From: Sphingobacterium sp.
GTDB taxonomy: Bacteria; Bacteroidota; Bacteroidia; Sphingobacteriales; Sphingobacteriaceae
Direction: 5' to 3'
Assembly (NCBI GenBank): GCA_031253985.1
Contig: JAIRVH010000023.1
Coordinates: forward strand, 124,001 to 188,000
DNA length: 64,000 nt
Below, in pieces: positions 27,167 through 36,192 of the stretch. The translations under genes and the position numbers were made by a program. The notes below the pieces were generated by a model. That model did not search any database, had not been told where the DNA came from, and saw nothing but the letters and a program-made list of their open reading frames with translations. Numbering within the stretch: the stretch's first letter is position 1; each line of letters starts with the position of its first letter.

Positions 27167-28297
27167 ATGGAAATCGATTTTTCAATTTATAATATTCTCA
27201 TAGTAGAGGATTCTGAGCTTAATCTTTTTGTATTAAAAGAGATTTTAGAGCGAGAGCGTTTCAACGTATTCTCTGCTTCTGGCGCTAAAGGGGCTTTTGA
27301 AAATTTGCAGCAGCAAAGAATAGATCTTATTTTAATGGACGTCATGATGGGAGTGACGAACGGTTTTGATTTAACCCGGGAATTAAAAAGCATGGAATCT
27401 TATAAGCATATTCCTGTCCTTTTTATTACCAACCTAAAATCTCCAGATGATGTCGTGCGTGGATTTGATAGTGGTGGCGTAGATTATGTTTCGAAGCCTT
27501 TCAATAAAAAAGAATTGCTTCAACGTATCAAACATCAGATCAAGCTTATTGAATCGAGTAATACAATTGCCAAGCAGACAGCGCAACTGCAGGAAGCCAT
27601 ATTAAACCGAGATAGAATGTACGCTATTCTGGCACACGATCTTCGAAGCCCGATTTCTTCACTAAAAATGATCTTGAATATATTGACCATGAGTCCTGAA
27701 GGAAATCATACTGGATATGCTGATATGGTCAATACAGGGAATGACATCGCCGAACAGCTATTTAGTGTTTTGGACAATTTGCTCAAATGGACCAAAAATA
27801 GCTTGGGTGTGCTAAGTTATATGCCACAGGAAATTGAGTTCGATGAAATGATAAAAGGAGTGGTAGAGACGCTTCAACCCACAGCTAAATTGAAAAATAT
27901 CGAAATACAATTAACATTACAGCCCGGAGTACAAATCTTTTTTGATGCAGATATCATGAAAAGTATGTTAAGAAATCTTTTGATCAATGCTGTGAAGTTT
28001 AGTCATGACGATGCCGTGATCAAACTCAATCTATATTGTGATCGAGATGTTGCTGTTGTCGAATTTATCGATACAGGAGTGGGGATGAGTTGGGATGCGC
28101 AGCGACAGTTACAAGACCAGATAATGGAAGAGGGTAAGATTACCCCTATGCGGGAGAAAGGTAAAGGTTTAGGCCTATGGGTAGTTTACCATTTTATTCA
28201 GAAAAATGGTGGTACATTCTTTTTTGAATCGGAAGAACATGTGGGCTCCCGTTTTGGCTTCCGTGTACCGCTGTTGGATACCACAGATAATCACTAA
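27167..28297 (+). CDS. Hybrid receiver-histidine kinase (receiver first)
   Basis: A 376-residue cytoplasmic protein with an N-terminal receiver domain (acceptor Asp58 in 'LILMDVMMG', Lys110 in 'YVSKPFNK') followed by a HisKA domain (His157 in 'AILAHDLRSPISS') and a HATPase domain ('LRNLLINAVKFS', 'FIDTGVGM', 'GKGLGLWVVYHF'). A receiver in front of a kinase makes it an intermediate in a phosphorelay: it can receive phosphate from another kinase, such as the PAS kinase three kilobases upstream, and adjust its own kinase output. The final acceptor could be the stand-alone receiver at 8.7 kb. The 121 bases upstream probably hold its promoter. Confidence 0.9.
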   Translation: MEIDFSIYNILIVEDSELNLFVLKEILERERFNVFSASGAKGAFENLQQQRIDLILMDVMMGVTNGFDLTRELKSMESYKHIPVLFITNLKSPDDVVRGFDSGGVDYVSKPFNKKELLQRIKHQIKLIESSNTIAKQTAQLQEAILNRDRMYAILAHDLRSPISSLKMILNILTMSPEGNHTGYADMVNTGNDIAEQLFSVLDNLLKWTKNSLGVLSYMPQEIEFDEMIKGVVETLQPTAKLKNIEIQLTLQPGVQIFFDADIMKSMLRNLLINAVKFSHDDAVIKLNLYCDRDVAVVEFIDTGVGMSWDAQRQLQDQIMEEGKITPMREKGKGLGLWVVYHFIQKNGGTFFFESEEHVGSRFGFRVPLLDTTDNH

Positions 28298-28323
28298 AAT
28301 TCGATATTATAAATTGTTAATTT

Positions 28324-29268
28324 ATGTATAACCTAAAAAAAAGAATATTAGTCTCAGGAGGCGCTGGATTTATAGGTTCCCATCTGTGTGAACGTTTACT
28401 TAAAGATGGGCATGAAGTCATTTGTATGGATAATTTTTTTACAGGCGATAAATCGAATATTGTTCACCTGTTACAGAATCCATATTTCGAGCTTGTAAGG
28501 CATGACGTAACAGAACCTTTTTTGGCGGAGGTTGACGAAATATATAATCTTGCCTGTCCAGCAAGTCCAGTCCATTATCAATATAATCCGATTAAAACCA
28601 TCAAAACATCGGTTATGGGGGCCATCAATATGCTTGGACTTGCGAAGCGGGTGAATGCTCGTATTTTACAAGCTTCTACCAGTGAAGTATATGGCGATCC
28701 GCAGGTCCATCCGCAACGTGAGAGCTATTGGGGAAATGTTAACCCTGTCGGTATTCGATCCTGCTATGATGAAGGAAAGCGATGCGCAGAAACTCTTTTT
28801 ATGGATTATCATCGACAGCATCATATTGCAATAAAAATCGTACGGATATTTAATACCTATGGCCCACGCATGCACCCTCAGGATGGACGTGTAGTTTCTA
28901 ATTTTATTATGCAAGCTCTGCAAAATAAAGACATTACCATTTATGGAGAAGGCAATCAGACTCGTAGTTTTCAATATGTAGATGATTTGGTGGAAGGAAT
29001 GATCCGCATGATGGCTACAGAGACGTCTTTTATCGGCCCGCTCAATATCGGTAACCCAAATGAATTTACTATTCTGCAATTGGCAGAACAGGTTATCTTG
29101 CAGACCGGATCACAGTCAAAGATTAAATTTTTGCCTTTACCACAAGACGATCCGCAGCAAAGAAAACCAGATATCGAGTTTGCAAAGAAAAATCTGGGCT
29201 GGAATCCTACCGTTCAACTGGAAGAAGGACTGTCCAAGACAATAGCGTATTTTAAAACATGTTTATAA
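28324..29268 (+). CDS. uxs: UDP-glucuronate decarboxylase (UDP-xylose synthase)
   Basis: A 314-residue extended short-chain dehydrogenase. It has the NAD-binding '[17 protein letters not shown]', '[11 protein letters not shown]', '[15 protein letters not shown]', the catalytic 'STSEVYGDP', and Tyr/Lys in '[11 protein letters not shown]', all diagnostic of UXS enzymes; '[15 protein letters not shown]' also fits. It converts UDP-glucuronate to UDP-xylose in the cytosol. The UDP-glucose dehydrogenase that makes the substrate is not in this window. The product suggests xylose, or arabinose made from it, in the polysaccharide. Confidence 0.93.
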   Translation: MYNLKKRILVSGGAGFIGSHLCERLLKDGHEVICMDNFFTGDKSNIVHLLQNPYFELVRHDVTEPFLAEVDEIYNLACPASPVHYQYNPIKTIKTSVMGAINMLGLAKRVNARILQASTSEVYGDPQVHPQRESYWGNVNPVGIRSCYDEGKRCAETLFMDYHRQHHIAIKIVRIFNTYGPRMHPQDGRVVSNFIMQALQNKDITIYGEGNQTRSFQYVDDLVEGMIRMMATETSFIGPLNIGNPNEFTILQLAEQVILQTGSQSKIKFLPLPQDDPQQRKPDIEFAKKNLGWNPTVQLEEGLSKTIAYFKTCL

Positions 29269-29279
29269 GATAGGGTATC

Positions 29280-29304
29280 AGCGAAGATAGTTTATATTTT
29301 CGCT
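29280..29304. terminator. Hairpin between convergent genes
   Basis: AGCGAAGATA (29280-29289) pairs with TATTTTCGCT (29295-29304) with one G-T pair and a 5-nt loop. It fills the 36-base gap between the UDP-xylose synthase gene and the minus-strand phosphatase gene and may terminate both. Confidence 0.5.
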
Positions 29305-30099
29305 TCATCCAGCAATGACTTGTGCTTTATATTGATTTATATGATCAAGAAGTGTTTCGTTCAAAATCGGAGAAGTTTTCAACATCTCGCGGATCGGGTA
29401 TTTTTCGACGATATTTTTTAGAGCATCAAGATGGCGCTGATGGTGGAGATCAGTTCCCACAAAATCGTACATGCCTGATTTCAATAAGGTCATGGCAATA
29501 GCTTTTACATCTACCCCGTAATATCGACTCAATGAAAGTAGATTCAGCTGAAGTAAACAGCCTGCATCTTTGATCTGCTTATAAATAGTGAAATTGCTAT
29601 GGTAATAATTATATCGCTCCGGATGGGCTAAAATCGGCTTATAACCTAATTTTTGAATATCTCTAATCGTGTGAAATAAAGTCTTCGATTCGGATAGGTA
29701 AGACATCTCAATCAATACATAACCGCCGGGCATCACACATAGCTCATTCTCTTTGATCAATAATGGAAGATTTTCGTCAATCATATGTTCAGCGGCCCCG
29801 AAAATATCAACATCATTTCCAGATTTTTTTAGGCCTTCGGTAAGAGAAGCTCTTGCATGCTCAATACTAAACTTGGTGTTTTGGTGCACACCAGCCATAA
29901 TGTGTGGTGTACATATAAATTTTTTAAGGCCCAAGCGTTGAAGTTCCTGAATGTAAAGCAATGATTGCTGTACTGAATCGCTCCCATCGTCAATGCCTGG
30001 CAACAGATGGTTGTGCATGTCTACTTCTAGAAATTCCAACTGTGCCAAAGAGCGGATAGATGAAGTCTTTTTCCCAAACAGGTTGCTAAAAAATCCCAT
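29305..30099 (-). CDS. PHP-family tyrosine-protein phosphatase (CpsB/YwqE-like)
   Basis: A 264-residue protein with the PHP metal-binding pattern: 'DMHNHLLPGIDDGS', 'FICTPHIMAGV', 'AAEHMID', 'ILAHPERYNYY' and 'DFVGTDLHHQRH'. This is the manganese-dependent CpsB/CapC/YwqE type that dephosphorylates bacterial tyrosine kinases controlling capsule assembly. The first 25 residues ('MGFFSNLFGKK') are a short extension seen in Bacteroidota members. It is the only minus-strand gene in the polysaccharide locus. Its expected kinase partner is not obvious, because the Wzz-like protein here has lost its ATP-binding motif. Confidence 0.9.
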   Translation of the reverse strand: MGFFSNLFGKKTSSIRSLAQLEFLEVDMHNHLLPGIDDGSDSVQQSLLYIQELQRLGLKKFICTPHIMAGVHQNTKFSIEHARASLTEGLKKSGNDVDIFGAAEHMIDENLPLLIKENELCVMPGGYVLIEMSYLSESKTLFHTIRDIQKLGYKPILAHPERYNYYHSNFTIYKQIKDAGCLLQLNLLSLSRYYGVDVKAIAMTLLKSGMYDFVGTDLHHQRHLDALKNIVEKYPIREMLKTSPILNETLLDHINQYKAQVIAG

Positions 30100-30570
30100 A
30101 TTGTAAATTTATTATGTTGTGCAAATAGTTCAGTTAAGGAGCGGCGTTTCAGTCTATCATAAATTGAAGGTGTAAATTCTAAATTCCTTTCACGACTATA
30201 TATCTTCTAATACAAACAATATGCCAATAATTATGTTAGTAACTGAAAAGCTATATAGGTCACCGATTTGTTTCGATAGCTGATGTGACCAAAATCTTCT
30301 TTCTCAGTCTGTATCATTAATTATATTATTTTAATGCTATTATTTTCTCAATGTAACAGTTTCGGTATAATAGTTGCTTAATCCACGATGATAAACTGAT
30401 CGAATAAATAGGGTTCTTTTTTAATGATATTTTATCAAAGGAGCATTTTGGGTGTGAAAATTTAACTATCTTGCAACTCCTTTATAAAAATTTATAATAA
30501 AGCCATATAAGATAGTGTTCGTTTGTCGCGGATAAGATCAGTAACATTGTAATTAAAATAGAAAAAAGCT
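30100..30570. other. Divergent intergenic region
   Basis: 471 bases between the minus-strand phosphatase gene and the plus-strand dehydratase gene. I see no ORF or RNA gene. It should contain both promoters. The best plus-strand candidate is TTTTG (about 30447) followed by TATCTTGC (about 30467), which only partly matches the Bacteroidota consensus. Confidence 0.45.
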
Positions 30571-32571
30571 ATGATGGGTTCTCTAGGAGATTTAAGAAGG
30601 CGCCTGAGAAAGGACAATCCAAGATGGGTCATTTTAATGATTGATATGTGGTTTGTATTTGCGAGCTATGTATTTTCAAATTATGTGGTCAACAACTTCA
30701 AAGGTGTATTTGACATCGCTTTGATGTTGAAGAAACTGGTTGTAGTATTGCCCGTATTTTTTATCACCTTTCTGTGTTATAATACTTACAGAGGTATTGT
30801 CAGGCAAACGGGAATCCGTGATACGATCAAGATATTTAAAACAGTGGCTTCAGCTTATCTTGCGCTTATGTTCCTGACATTTTTGATTAAGGCTGTTTTT
30901 GAGAAAGGTACCATGGCGGGAGACTATCTACGTCTATCCTATGGCGTTTTGACCATGCAGGCCTGTATTTTACTGGTTATTATGGTGGGAGCAAGAGTCG
31001 TTTATCGTACAATTTATGAGTATCTTTTTTTGCCTGCTAGAAAAGGTGAAAATGTGCTGATTTTCGGTGCCTCAAGACCAGGTCTCGTATCTTTTTCCCT
31101 ATTGAAAGAGGATCCGAGGACGAAATATCAAGTAGTCGCTTTTGTGGAAGATAAAATATCGCGGATAGGTAAACGATTGGCTGGGTTAAAGATTAAAGAT
31201 ATTACCGAAATAACGAAGGAGTATGTCGAAAAATGCCAGATTACTCAGGTCATTATCGCCGTTGAAAATAATGATCCCGAGCGTTTAGAATATGTGTCAG
31301 ATTGGTTTCAAAGCATTGGACTTGAGTTGAAAATTATGCCTCCAGCACGGATTATACTTAATTCGGGAGCTAAACGTGAGATCAGGCCATTAAAAATCGA
31401 AGATTTATTGGGGCGTAAGCCCATTAAACTGGACCACCCCGAAATCGAACAGGAGATGCATGGTAAAGTGATCCTGGTGACCGGTGCTGCCGGATCAATC
31501 GGTTCGGAGTTGGCCCGCCAGATCGCAAGGCGTCACTACAAGACCTTAATTCTGCTCGATCAGGCCGAGTCCGCATTGTACGATATACAGCAATCGATCA
31601 AGACTACGCAGCCTGAGCACATGCATTGCGTGGTAGGTGATGTACGTAACTATGCATTTATGCAGAAGATATTTGCGCAATACAAACCTGACCTGGTTTT
31701 CCATGCGGCAGCTTATAAACATGTCCCTTTAATGGAGGCCAATCCCTACGAGTCTATTCAGACCAACGTATTGGGTAGTAAAAATGTGGCAGACCTCTGC
31801 ATGCAATATGGTACAAAAAAGATGGTCATGGTATCGACGGATAAGGCTGTCAATCCAACCAATGTCATGGGGGCAACCAAACGGATGGCTGAAATCTATG
31901 TAAGCAGCTGTAGTGGCAAATCTAACACGAGTTTTATTATTACCCGATTTGGAAATGTACTTGGTTCAAACGGTTCGGTTATTCCGCTCTTTGAGAAGCA
32001 AATGGCAGAGGGGGGACCGCTGACATTGACCCATCCCGAAATCACCCGTTTCTTTATGACGATACCCGAAGCGTGTCAGCTGGTACAGGAGGCCGGTGTG
32101 ATGGGTAAAGGCGGTGAGATCTTTGTATTCGATATGGGTAAATCTGTTAAGATTATTGATCTAGCAAAACGGATGATCAAATTAAAAGGCTATCGTTATC
32201 CTGAAGACATTGATATCAAAATTGTTGGATTACGTCCGGGTGAAAAGATTTATGAAGAACTGTTGGCGAATAATGAGAATACGGTGAAGACACACCACCC
32301 AAAGATCATGATTGCAAAAGTAAATCATGATGAATTGTCGCTTAAAGCAGAGCGTATTAATGCAATCTGCCAGCAGATTTTGGATGCGGACGTCCAATTG
32401 CCGGATTTTATGGAGCTCGTCGCCGGGATGAAGCAGATTGTCCCTGAGTTTAAATCCCAAAATTCGGAATACGAAGTGCTGGATACAGTGACGCAGGAAA
32501 AGGAAATCGAATTAGTGAATGAGGCGCCGGTAGAGGTGCCGGTATATTCGCTAGTAAAGAATGTGCTGTAA
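30571..32571 (+). CDS. CapD/FlaA1-type membrane nucleotide-sugar 4,6-dehydratase
   Basis: A 666-residue protein with four N-terminal membrane helices (about 18-150), a CoA-binding-like Rossmann domain ('NVLIFGASRPGLVSFSLLKE') and a C-terminal SDR domain starting 'GKVILVTGAAGSIGSELARQ'. The active-site segment 'VSTDKAVNPTNVMGATKR' has Met in place of Tyr before x3-Lys, as in the FlaA1/PglF/CapE family of UDP-GlcNAc 4,6-dehydratases. It would make a 4-keto-6-deoxy-HexNAc precursor such as for bacillosamine, QuiNAc or FucNAc. It is followed by a strong terminator and then the rml genes. Confidence 0.9.
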   Translation: MMGSLGDLRRRLRKDNPRWVILMIDMWFVFASYVFSNYVVNNFKGVFDIALMLKKLVVVLPVFFITFLCYNTYRGIVRQTGIRDTIKIFKTVASAYLALMFLTFLIKAVFEKGTMAGDYLRLSYGVLTMQACILLVIMVGARVVYRTIYEYLFLPARKGENVLIFGASRPGLVSFSLLKEDPRTKYQVVAFVEDKISRIGKRLAGLKIKDITEITKEYVEKCQITQVIIAVENNDPERLEYVSDWFQSIGLELKIMPPARIILNSGAKREIRPLKIEDLLGRKPIKLDHPEIEQEMHGKVILVTGAAGSIGSELARQIARRHYKTLILLDQAESALYDIQQSIKTTQPEHMHCVVGDVRNYAFMQKIFAQYKPDLVFHAAAYKHVPLMEANPYESIQTNVLGSKNVADLCMQYGTKKMVMVSTDKAVNPTNVMGATKRMAEIYVSSCSGKSNTSFIITRFGNVLGSNGSVIPLFEKQMAEGGPLTLTHPEITRFFMTIPEACQLVQEAGVMGKGGEIFVFDMGKSVKIIDLAKRMIKLKGYRYPEDIDIKIVGLRPGEKIYEELLANNENTVKTHHPKIMIAKVNHDELSLKAERINAICQQILDADVQLPDFMELVAGMKQIVPEFKSQNSEYEVLDTVTQEKEIELVNEAPVEVPVYSLVKNVL

Positions 32572-32611
32572 ACCTGTTATAAAATAGATAATTAACACGA
32601 TAAAATAAGTG

Positions 32612-32640
32612 AAAAGCCTTCTTCATTGAAGGCTTTTTTG
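32612..32640 (+). terminator. Rho-independent terminator after the dehydratase gene
   Basis: AAAAGCCTTC (32612-32621), loop TTCATT, GAAGGCTTTT (32628-32637), running into TT. Perfect 10-bp stem with U-tract, 41 bases after the stop. Confidence 0.88.
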
Positions 32641-32762
32641 GTTTATTCCCTCTACTCATGGATTAAAACTTGTCAATGAACAAAAATCATCCTAATTTTA
32701 GCGAACTATTTGCTGAATGCATCATTCGAAGACCAATGGTCTACACATTCGAGAATCATTAT

Positions 32763-33818
32763 ATGAATAAAACAATTTTAATTACTGGAGGAGCTGGCTT
32801 TATAGGCTCACATGTTGTACGTGAGTTTGTGTTAAAATATCCTGAATATCAAATTATTAATCTGGATGCTTTGACCTATGCGGGTAATCTGGAGAATTTA
32901 AAGGATATTGAACATCGCCCTAATTATACCTTTGTTAAGGCTGATATTACCGATCAGCAGGCTGTTTCGGCTATTTTCCAAGCGTATCATCCAGATGGTA
33001 TTATCCATTTGGCGGCGGAGTCCCATGTCGATCGTTCAATTGTAGATCCAATGGCTTTTGTCATGACTAACGTGATTGGAACGGTCAATTTATTGAACGC
33101 GGCCCGGGAAATCTGGAAGGATAATTTTGAAGGAAAACGTTTTCATCATGTATCAACGGATGAGGTGTTCGGCGCATTGGGGGCGACGGGGTTTTTTACC
33201 GAGGAAACAAAATATGACCCGCATTCGCCCTATTCGGCGTCCAAAGCAAGTTCCGATCATTTTGTGCGGGCTTACCACGATACCTACGGCTTACCGATTG
33301 TTCTGACAAACTGTTCCAACAATTATGGGCCCAACCATTTCCCCGAGAAATTGATTCCGTTGTGCATTCATAATATTTTAAATCATAAACCGCTGCCTGT
33401 CTATGGTGATGGAAAATATACCCGCGATTGGTTATTTGTCATTGATCATGCAAAAGCGATCGATCTCGTTTTTCATGAAGGGAAAAACGGTGATTCCTAT
33501 AATGTCGGAGGATTCAATGAGTGGCAAAATATTGATCTGATCAAAGAACTGTGCAAACAGATGGATGAGAAATTGGGTCGTTCCCAAGGCTCTTCGGCGC
33601 AATTGATTACCTTTGTTAAGGACCGGCCTGGGCATGATTTACGTTATGCAATTGATGCGACGAAAATCAATAAAGAGTTGGGATGGAAGCCATCAGTAAC
33701 CTTTGAAGAAGGTTTGTCCCGGACGATAGACTGGTTCTTAGCTAATCAGGAATGGTTAGAACATGTGACATCTGGCGATTATCAAAACTATTACAACAAG
33801 CAATACAAAGACGCATAA
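32763..33818 (+). CDS. rmlB: dTDP-glucose 4,6-dehydratase
   Basis: A 351-residue SDR enzyme: '[19 protein letters not shown]', 'IHLAAESHVDRSI', catalytic 'STDEVFGALG' and 'YSASKASSDHFVRAYH', then 'YGPNHFPEKLIP' and 'VYGDGKYTRDWLFV', all standard for RmlB/RfbB. It forms dTDP-4-keto-6-deoxyglucose, step two of dTDP-L-rhamnose synthesis. ATG at 32763 is chosen, since family members start 'MxKTILITGG'; an upstream in-frame start at 32670 would add 31 unrelated residues. It starts an rmlBCDA operon. Confidence 0.96.
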   Translation: MNKTILITGGAGFIGSHVVREFVLKYPEYQIINLDALTYAGNLENLKDIEHRPNYTFVKADITDQQAVSAIFQAYHPDGIIHLAAESHVDRSIVDPMAFVMTNVIGTVNLLNAAREIWKDNFEGKRFHHVSTDEVFGALGATGFFTEETKYDPHSPYSASKASSDHFVRAYHDTYGLPIVLTNCSNNYGPNHFPEKLIPLCIHNILNHKPLPVYGDGKYTRDWLFVIDHAKAIDLVFHEGKNGDSYNVGGFNEWQNIDLIKELCKQMDEKLGRSQGSSAQLITFVKDRPGHDLRYAIDATKINKELGWKPSVTFEEGLSRTIDWFLANQEWLEHVTSGDYQNYYNKQYKDA

Positions 33819-33820
33819 GA

Positions 33821-34375
33821 ATGACGTATACGGAAACAAAACTCAAAGGTTGTTTTATACTCGAACCGACTGTATTTGAAGATGAAAGAGGTTATTTTTT
33901 TGAATCATTTAATGAGGCCAAACTAACCGCCATATTAGGTTATACACCTCATTTTGTACAGGACAATCAATCCAAATCACAGTTTGGTGTGGTGCGTGGG
34001 CTTCATTTGCAGGCAGGTGAATATGCACAGGCAAAATTGGTGCGTGTTGTTGAAGGAAAAGTGCTGGATGTCGTTGTTGATGTTCGTCCCGGGTCACCCA
34101 CCTTTGGACAGCATATCAGCGTGGAACTTTCAGCTGAAAATAGAAAGCAAATGTACATTCCTCGAGGCTTTTTACATGGTTTTTCGGTGTTGTCGGAAAA
34201 TGCGGTTTTCTTTTATAAATGTGATAATAACTATCATAAAGAAGCTGAAGATGGTGTAAATCCATTGGATCCGGAACTGGCGGTCGACTGGCAGATTCCT
34301 GCAGAACAAATAATTCTCTCCCAAAAGGACCAAGAGGCACAATCCTTTGGGGGATTACGTAAGAAGTTAATTTAA
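33821..34375 (+). CDS. rmlC: dTDP-4-dehydrorhamnose 3,5-epimerase
   Basis: A 184-residue cupin-fold enzyme with 'VFEDERGYFFESFNE', 'FVQDNQSKSQFGVVRGLHLQ' (catalytic His in 'GLH'), 'DVVVDVRPGSPTFGQ' and 'IPRGFLHGFSVLSE'. It epimerises C3 and C5 of dTDP-4-keto-6-deoxyglucose. ATG at 33821 lies two bases after the rmlB stop; a longer frame from 33752 would overlap rmlB and adds nothing recognisable. The length is normal for RmlC. Confidence 0.95.
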   Translation: MTYTETKLKGCFILEPTVFEDERGYFFESFNEAKLTAILGYTPHFVQDNQSKSQFGVVRGLHLQAGEYAQAKLVRVVEGKVLDVVVDVRPGSPTFGQHISVELSAENRKQMYIPRGFLHGFSVLSENAVFFYKCDNNYHKEAEDGVNPLDPELAVDWQIPAEQIILSQKDQEAQSFGGLRKKLI

Positions 34376-34381
34376 GATGCG

Positions 34382-35239
34382 ATGCGGATTGTAATAACAG
34401 GAGCTTCAGGACAACTTGGCTCAGAACTAAAAGATCTTTTGCTGGATAATACCGAAAAGGAGTGTTATTTTTTGGATCGGAAACAATTACCATTGGATCA
34501 AATCCAGATTATCCAGGATATCTTAGGGATGTATCAACCAGATCTTATTATTCACGCAGGAGCCTATACGGCTGTTGACAAGGCTGAGGAGGATCAATTA
34601 AATGCTGATTTGGTCAATCATTTGGCTTGTGAGGAGATCGCACAATACTGTCATCTTCATGGTACACGCCTAATTGCTATTTCAACAGATTATGTTTTTG
34701 ATGGATCTTCTGCTTCTCCTTTAACAGAAAATGCAACTACAGATCCGATCAACGTGTACGGACAGACAAAGTTAGCTGGAGAACAGGCTATTCAGAAGTG
34801 GTATCCCGAAGCAATCATCATACGTACTTCCTGGGTATATTCCGCCTACGGCAAAAACTTTGTGAAAACGATGTGTCGTTTAATGACCGAGCGTGATGAA
34901 GTTGGTGTGATCAACGATCAAATTGGCAGCCCTACCTATGCGAAAGATCTTGCCGCAGTCCTATTGAAGATTGTAGATTCTTCCAAATGGGAAGCGGGTA
35001 TCTATCATTATAGCAACGAAGGAGAGATTTCCTGGTATGACTTTGCTGTAGCGATACGTGATTTCCGTTCGTTCAATTGTCGGGTAAAACCGATTTCCAC
35101 GAGTGCATATCCTACACCTGCACGTAGGCCGAAGTATTCTCTGCTCGATAAATCAAAGATCAAGGCTACTTTTGGTATTGAGGTGCCTCATTGGGAGATA
35201 AGCTTGGCTAAAATGCTGGCCGCAGAATTTGAAAATTAA
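34382..35239 (+). CDS. rmlD: dTDP-4-dehydrorhamnose reductase
   Basis: A 285-residue SDR enzyme: 'IVITGASGQLGSELKDLL', 'IIHAGAYTAVDKAEED', 'STDYVFDGSS' and 'NVYGQTKLAGE' (catalytic Tyr and Lys), 'IIRTSWVYSAYGKNFVKTM', 'RPKYSLLDKSKI'. It makes dTDP-L-rhamnose with NAD(P)H, the last step of the pathway. It follows rmlC by six bases. Confidence 0.95.
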   Translation: MRIVITGASGQLGSELKDLLLDNTEKECYFLDRKQLPLDQIQIIQDILGMYQPDLIIHAGAYTAVDKAEEDQLNADLVNHLACEEIAQYCHLHGTRLIAISTDYVFDGSSASPLTENATTDPINVYGQTKLAGEQAIQKWYPEAIIIRTSWVYSAYGKNFVKTMCRLMTERDEVGVINDQIGSPTYAKDLAAVLLKIVDSSKWEAGIYHYSNEGEISWYDFAVAIRDFRSFNCRVKPISTSAYPTPARRPKYSLLDKSKIKATFGIEVPHWEISLAKMLAAEFEN

Positions 35240-35287
35240 GAAATAGCAAGGATTAAAGATTCTTGTTTATCATCTAAATATAATGAT

Positions 35288-36154
35288 ATGAAAGGAATTA
35301 TATTGGCCGGAGGCTCAGGGACACGATTACATCCACTAACATTGGCTGTAAGCAAACAGTTGATGCCTGTATATGATAAGCCAATGATATATTACCCCCT
35401 GTCAACGTTGATGCTGGCTGGGATACGTGAAATTTTGATTATATCGACACCGCAGGATCTACCTCATTTCGAAAAGCTATTGGGTGATGGTTCGCAATTA
35501 GGTTGTCGGTTTGAATATAAAGAACAGCCGAGTCCCGACGGATTGGCGCAAGCATTCTTATTAGGGGAAGAATTTATTGGCGATGATAAAGTTGCACTTA
35601 TTTTAGGTGACAATATTTTTTATGGCTCAGGTTTGTCCAAGCTTTTACAGTCTTGTGCTGATCCTGATGGCGGGGTAGTCTTTGCCTATCCGGTGCAAGA
35701 TCCGGAGCGTTATGGGGTGGTTGAATTTGATGAAGCAAATAATGTTATTTCAATTGAAGAAAAACCGCAATCGCCGAAGTCGAATTATGCTGTTCCAGGG
35801 GTTTATTTTTACGACAACGAGGTGGTTAAAATCGCTAAGAATATCGAGCCCTCTCCCCGTGGTGAGCTTGAAATCACCGATATCAATAAAGAGTATCTTC
35901 GCCGAGGCAAATTAAAGGTCGGTATTTTTGATCGTGGTACAGCCTGGTTGGATACCGGGACTATACAGTCGCTTATGCAGGCAGGTCAATTTGTACAAGT
36001 AATTGAGGAGCGGCAAGGAATGAAAATAGGAGCAATTGAAGAAGTCGCTTACAGAATGGGCTATATTGATGGACGACAGTTGCTAAAACTTTCGCTACCG
36101 CTCTGCAAGTCGGGGTATGGAGAGTATTTAAAGCGAATTGTAAAAAGCTTTTAG
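35288..36154 (+). CDS. rmlA: Glucose-1-phosphate thymidylyltransferase
   Basis: A 288-residue nucleotidyltransferase with '[20 protein letters not shown]' (phosphate loop), '[20 protein letters not shown]', '[11 protein letters not shown]' and '[10 protein letters not shown]'. It joins glucose-1-phosphate and dTTP to give dTDP-glucose, the first step of the rhamnose pathway and the usual feedback-controlled one. It is the last gene of the rml group, 48 bases after rmlD, and ends at a hairpin shared with a convergent kinase gene. Confidence 0.96.
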   Translation: MKGIILAGGSGTRLHPLTLAVSKQLMPVYDKPMIYYPLSTLMLAGIREILIISTPQDLPHFEKLLGDGSQLGCRFEYKEQPSPDGLAQAFLLGEEFIGDDKVALILGDNIFYGSGLSKLLQSCADPDGGVVFAYPVQDPERYGVVEFDEANNVISIEEKPQSPKSNYAVPGVYFYDNEVVKIAKNIEPSPRGELEITDINKEYLRRGKLKVGIFDRGTAWLDTGTIQSLMQAGQFVQVIEERQGMKIGAIEEVAYRMGYIDGRQLLKLSLPLCKSGYGEYLKRIVKSF

Positions 36155-36162
36155 TCATTTAT

Positions 36163-36192
36163 TAGCATTCTGTTTTCTGGAGCAGAATGCTA
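36163..36192. terminator. Bidirectional hairpin terminator
   Basis: TAGCATTCTG (36163-36172) pairs perfectly with CAGAATGCTA (36183-36192) across a 10-nt loop. It lies between the convergent rmlA and kinase genes and includes the kinase stop codon; TTTT follows on the plus strand. Confidence 0.65.

Noticed and set aside
34116..34493. 125-codon minus-strand ORF across the rmlC-rmlD junction
   Set aside because: Mirror-frame shadow of two well-identified rml genes.
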